8,450 nucleotides of DNA. Origin: Actinomycetota bacterium. GTDB taxonomy: Bacteria; Actinomycetota; Nitriliruptoria; Nitriliruptorales; JAHWKO01. The stretch covers positions 1 to 8,450 of the forward strand of contig JAHWKO010000093.1 of the NCBI GenBank assembly GCA_019347855.1. Direction: 5' to 3'. The notes below the pieces were generated by a model. It worked only from the letters and a program-made list of their open reading frames with translations. It ran no database searches and had not been told where the DNA came from. Shown here piece after piece: positions 7,164-8,450 of the stretch. Made by a program: the position numbers and the translations under genes. The first letter of the stretch is position 1; each line of letters starts with the position of its first letter.

Positions 7164-7718
7164 TCAACGGCCGCTGGCTCGTTCGAGGTGTTCGACCAGC
7201 TCGCCGGCGGGGGGACGGTCGTCCCGTCGCTGGGGACGGGCGTAGGTCAGGGTGCCGTCCGGGGCGACCACGAAATCTCCACCGAGCTGGCGCGGGTCAC
7301 GACCGCGCTGGCGGAGCCGTTCGCCGGACAGCAACAGCTGCGCGTAGCGCTTCCACACGGTCGGATCCAGCCAGATCCTGGCGTAGGACGCCCGTTGCAT
7401 GCCCCACCGGTCGTACGCGACGCGATCGCGGTCGACCAGCACGGGGAAGGGCACGTCCAGGTCCGCGAGCATCGTGTCCCGGATCAGCTCCGGTTCGTCG
7501 TGCACCACGAACACGGCCAGACCGTCGACGGCGCGGATCCGCTCCTCGCGCTTCACCACCTTCACGAGGTGGTTCCGGCAGATCAGTCAACCCGCGTGAC
7601 GGAGGAAGGAGACGATCACGGGCCGCCCCCGGTGAGCCCGCAGGAGGAACCGGTCGTCGTCCAGCGTGGGTAACGCCAGCTCCGGGGCGGGATCGCCGGA
7701 CGATGGTGCGGCCGTCAT
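7164..7718 (-). CDS. peroxiredoxin-like selenoprotein candidate (AhpC-TSA_2 type, U-x-x-C, in-frame TGA)
   Basis: Thioredoxin-fold protein of 184 aa if the TGA at 7589-7587 is read as selenocysteine. Before the TGA: MTAAPSSGDPAPELALPTLD and VIVSFLRHAG, the first beta strand leading to the active site. Codon 44 is TGA, followed in the same frame by LICRNHLVKV, giving U44-L-I-C47, where relatives have Cys-x-x-Cys after the FLRHxG motif. The rest matches the peroxiredoxin-like family: FVVHDEPELI (70-79), FPVLVDRD (91-98), GGDFVVAPDGTLTYA (146-160) and DDRPP (166-170). It would be a cytosolic thiol or selenol redox enzyme acting on peroxides or disulfides; substrate unknown. The ATG at 7718 has GGTGGAG just upstream and lies 22 bases after the CooC-like gene, so the two are probably one operon. 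Reading the TGA as a stop would leave a 43-residue stub plus a headless C-terminal ORF. A point mutation or sequencing error is the alternative, but the SECIS-like hairpin argues against it. Confidence 0.82.
7555..7589 (-). promoter_or_regulatory. UGA (Sec) codon and bacterial SECIS-like hairpin in the peroxiredoxin-like gene
   Basis: The TGA at 7589-7587 is followed 13 nt later by ACCACCT-CGTGA-AGGTGGT (7573-7555), a perfect 7-bp stem with a 5-nt loop. The loop starts 20 nt after the TGA, and G is its second base, followed by U. Published rules for bacterial SECIS elements ask for a G in the first two loop positions and 16-37 nt between UGA and loop; both are met. SelB carrying Sec-tRNA would bind such a hairpin. 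Confidence 0.75.
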
Positions 7719-7740
7719 GCGCTCCACCCGTCGTGGCCGG

Positions 7741-8450
7741 TCACGCGGGAGCCCCGACGGCGCCACCGAGCCGGTCGGCCAGCTCCTGGAGCGCTCGAAC
7801 CGCAGGACCGTCCGGATCGTGATCGATCGGTGCGAGTCCGTCCCGGTCGGCCCGCCGGATCTGGGGGTCGTCGGGGACGAGGACGAGCTCGTGGTCCGCG
7901 AAGGCCTCCTCGAGACGCTCACGGTCCGCGACGTCCCGGATGCGGTTGCCCACCACGACGATGCGGCCGAGCGCCTTCTCCCTCGCGAGGTCGGCCGCGC
8001 GCGTGCCCACCTCCATGGACTTGGGGGTGGGTTCGACCACGACGATCACGGCGTCGACATCGCCGATCCCCATGCGGGTGAGGGTGCCGATGCCAGCCTC
8101 GAAGTCAGCGACGACGGTGCGTTCACCGGACTCCACGGAGCCGAGCAACTGCTCGGCGTTGAGGCCGCATCAGGGGCAGCCCGATTGCGGGTTCTCGATC
8201 CGGTGGACGACCGCGAGCGTGACCCCGTCGGGAGCGCCCGAGCCGAACCGGGCCAGGAGCTCGTCGGGATCGTCGGCGTGCTCCTCGCGCCCCTCGTCGA
8301 CGGCTTGCCGCATCGAGATGAGGCGCTCGGTCTCCTCCTCGCCGATCCCGAGCGAGATCCCGAGGTTGGCGTTCGCGTCGCAGTCGAGCGCCACGACGGA
8401 GCGTCCGCGACGTGCGAGCGTCCTCGCCAGGATCGCCGAGGTGGTCGTCT
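7741..8450 (-). CDS. CooC-like P-loop ATPase, selenoprotein candidate (C-P-U-C, in-frame TGA), 5' end outside the window
   Basis: Deviant-Walker ATPase of the MinD/ParA superfamily, closest by motif to CooC, the ATPase that helps insert nickel into carbon monoxide dehydrogenase. 235 residues are visible; the first 10-15, including most of the P-loop, lie beyond the window, leaving TTTSAILARTLARRG as its tail. Motifs: VVALDCDANANLGISLGIG (8400-8344, switch Asp), VVADFEAGIGTLTRM (Walker B-like, CooC has DMEAG), VVVVEPTPKSMEVGTRAADLA and VPDDPQIRRADRDGLAPID. The TGA at 8172-8170 interrupts QSGCP-U-CGLNAEQLL, aligning with the metal-binding Cys-x-Cys region of CooC; the frame is unchanged on both sides. 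Read as selenocysteine, the site becomes Cys-Pro-Sec-Cys-Gly. No carbon monoxide dehydrogenase gene is visible, so the client protein is unknown. The gene is followed after 22 bases by the peroxiredoxin-like selenoprotein candidate. Read as a stop, it would be a pseudogene. Confidence 0.82.
8140..8172 (-). promoter_or_regulatory. UGA (Sec) codon and bacterial SECIS-like hairpin in the CooC-like gene
   Basis: The TGA at 8172-8170 is followed 12 nt later by GCCGAGC-AGTT-GCTCGGC (8157-8140), a perfect 7-bp GC-rich stem with a 4-nt loop. The loop starts 19 nt after the TGA, and its second and third bases are G-U, the same arrangement as in the hairpin of the neighbouring gene. Stem length, loop and distance fit the bacterial SECIS rule. 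The sequence is coding as well (NAEQLLGS), so part of the pairing could be chance. Confidence 0.75.

Noticed and set aside
7164..8450. The four minus-strand fragments 7164-7565, 7587-7718, 7741-8148 and 8170-8450 as separate genes or as two pseudogenes
   Set aside because: In each pair both fragments are in the same frame, the join falls on a single TGA at an expected Cys, homology runs through it, and a SECIS-like hairpin follows. No other stops or frameshifts are present.

Overview
The window is dense, very GC-rich DNA with many GTG starts, 4-base gene overlaps and almost no intergenic space. This fits a high-GC actinobacterium. I cannot fix the lineage; a deep-branching actinobacterial group is a guess.

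Plus-strand block, 34-4522: a TVP38/TMEM64 membrane protein, a YnjB-type lipoprotein solute-binding protein, a YnjD-type ABC ATPase, and a MerA/lipoamide-dehydrogenase-like flavoprotein. Overlaps or short gaps suggest a single operon. A YnjF-like CDP-alcohol phosphatidyltransferase follows on the minus strand (4525-5127). Two overlapping plus-strand permease genes (5169-6774) supply the membrane part of the transporter, corresponding to the single double-length YnjC of E. coli. Together this is a rearranged ynjBCDF locus combined with a TVP38/flavoprotein pair. The substrate is unknown.

Minus-strand block, 8450 down to 6778: this is the most interesting part. It holds a CooC-like P-loop ATPase (5' end outside the window), a thioredoxin-fold peroxiredoxin-like protein (AhpC-TSA_2 type), and a small single-helix membrane protein. 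Both the ATPase and the peroxiredoxin-like gene look broken by one in-frame TGA. In each case the TGA sits where a redox or metal-binding Cys is expected (Cys-Pro-U-Cys in the ATPase, U-Leu-Ile-Cys in the peroxiredoxin-like protein). The reading frame and family homology continue on both sides. Each TGA is followed by a perfect 7-bp hairpin whose apical loop begins N-G-U, 19 or 20 nt after the TGA, which fits the bacterial SECIS rule. I therefore read them as two adjacent selenoprotein genes. A selenocysteine form of a CooC-like ATPase is not one I recognise.

I saw no RNA genes, insertion sequences, CRISPR arrays or clear intrinsic terminators. The selenocysteine machinery (selA, selB, selC, selD) is not in the window.
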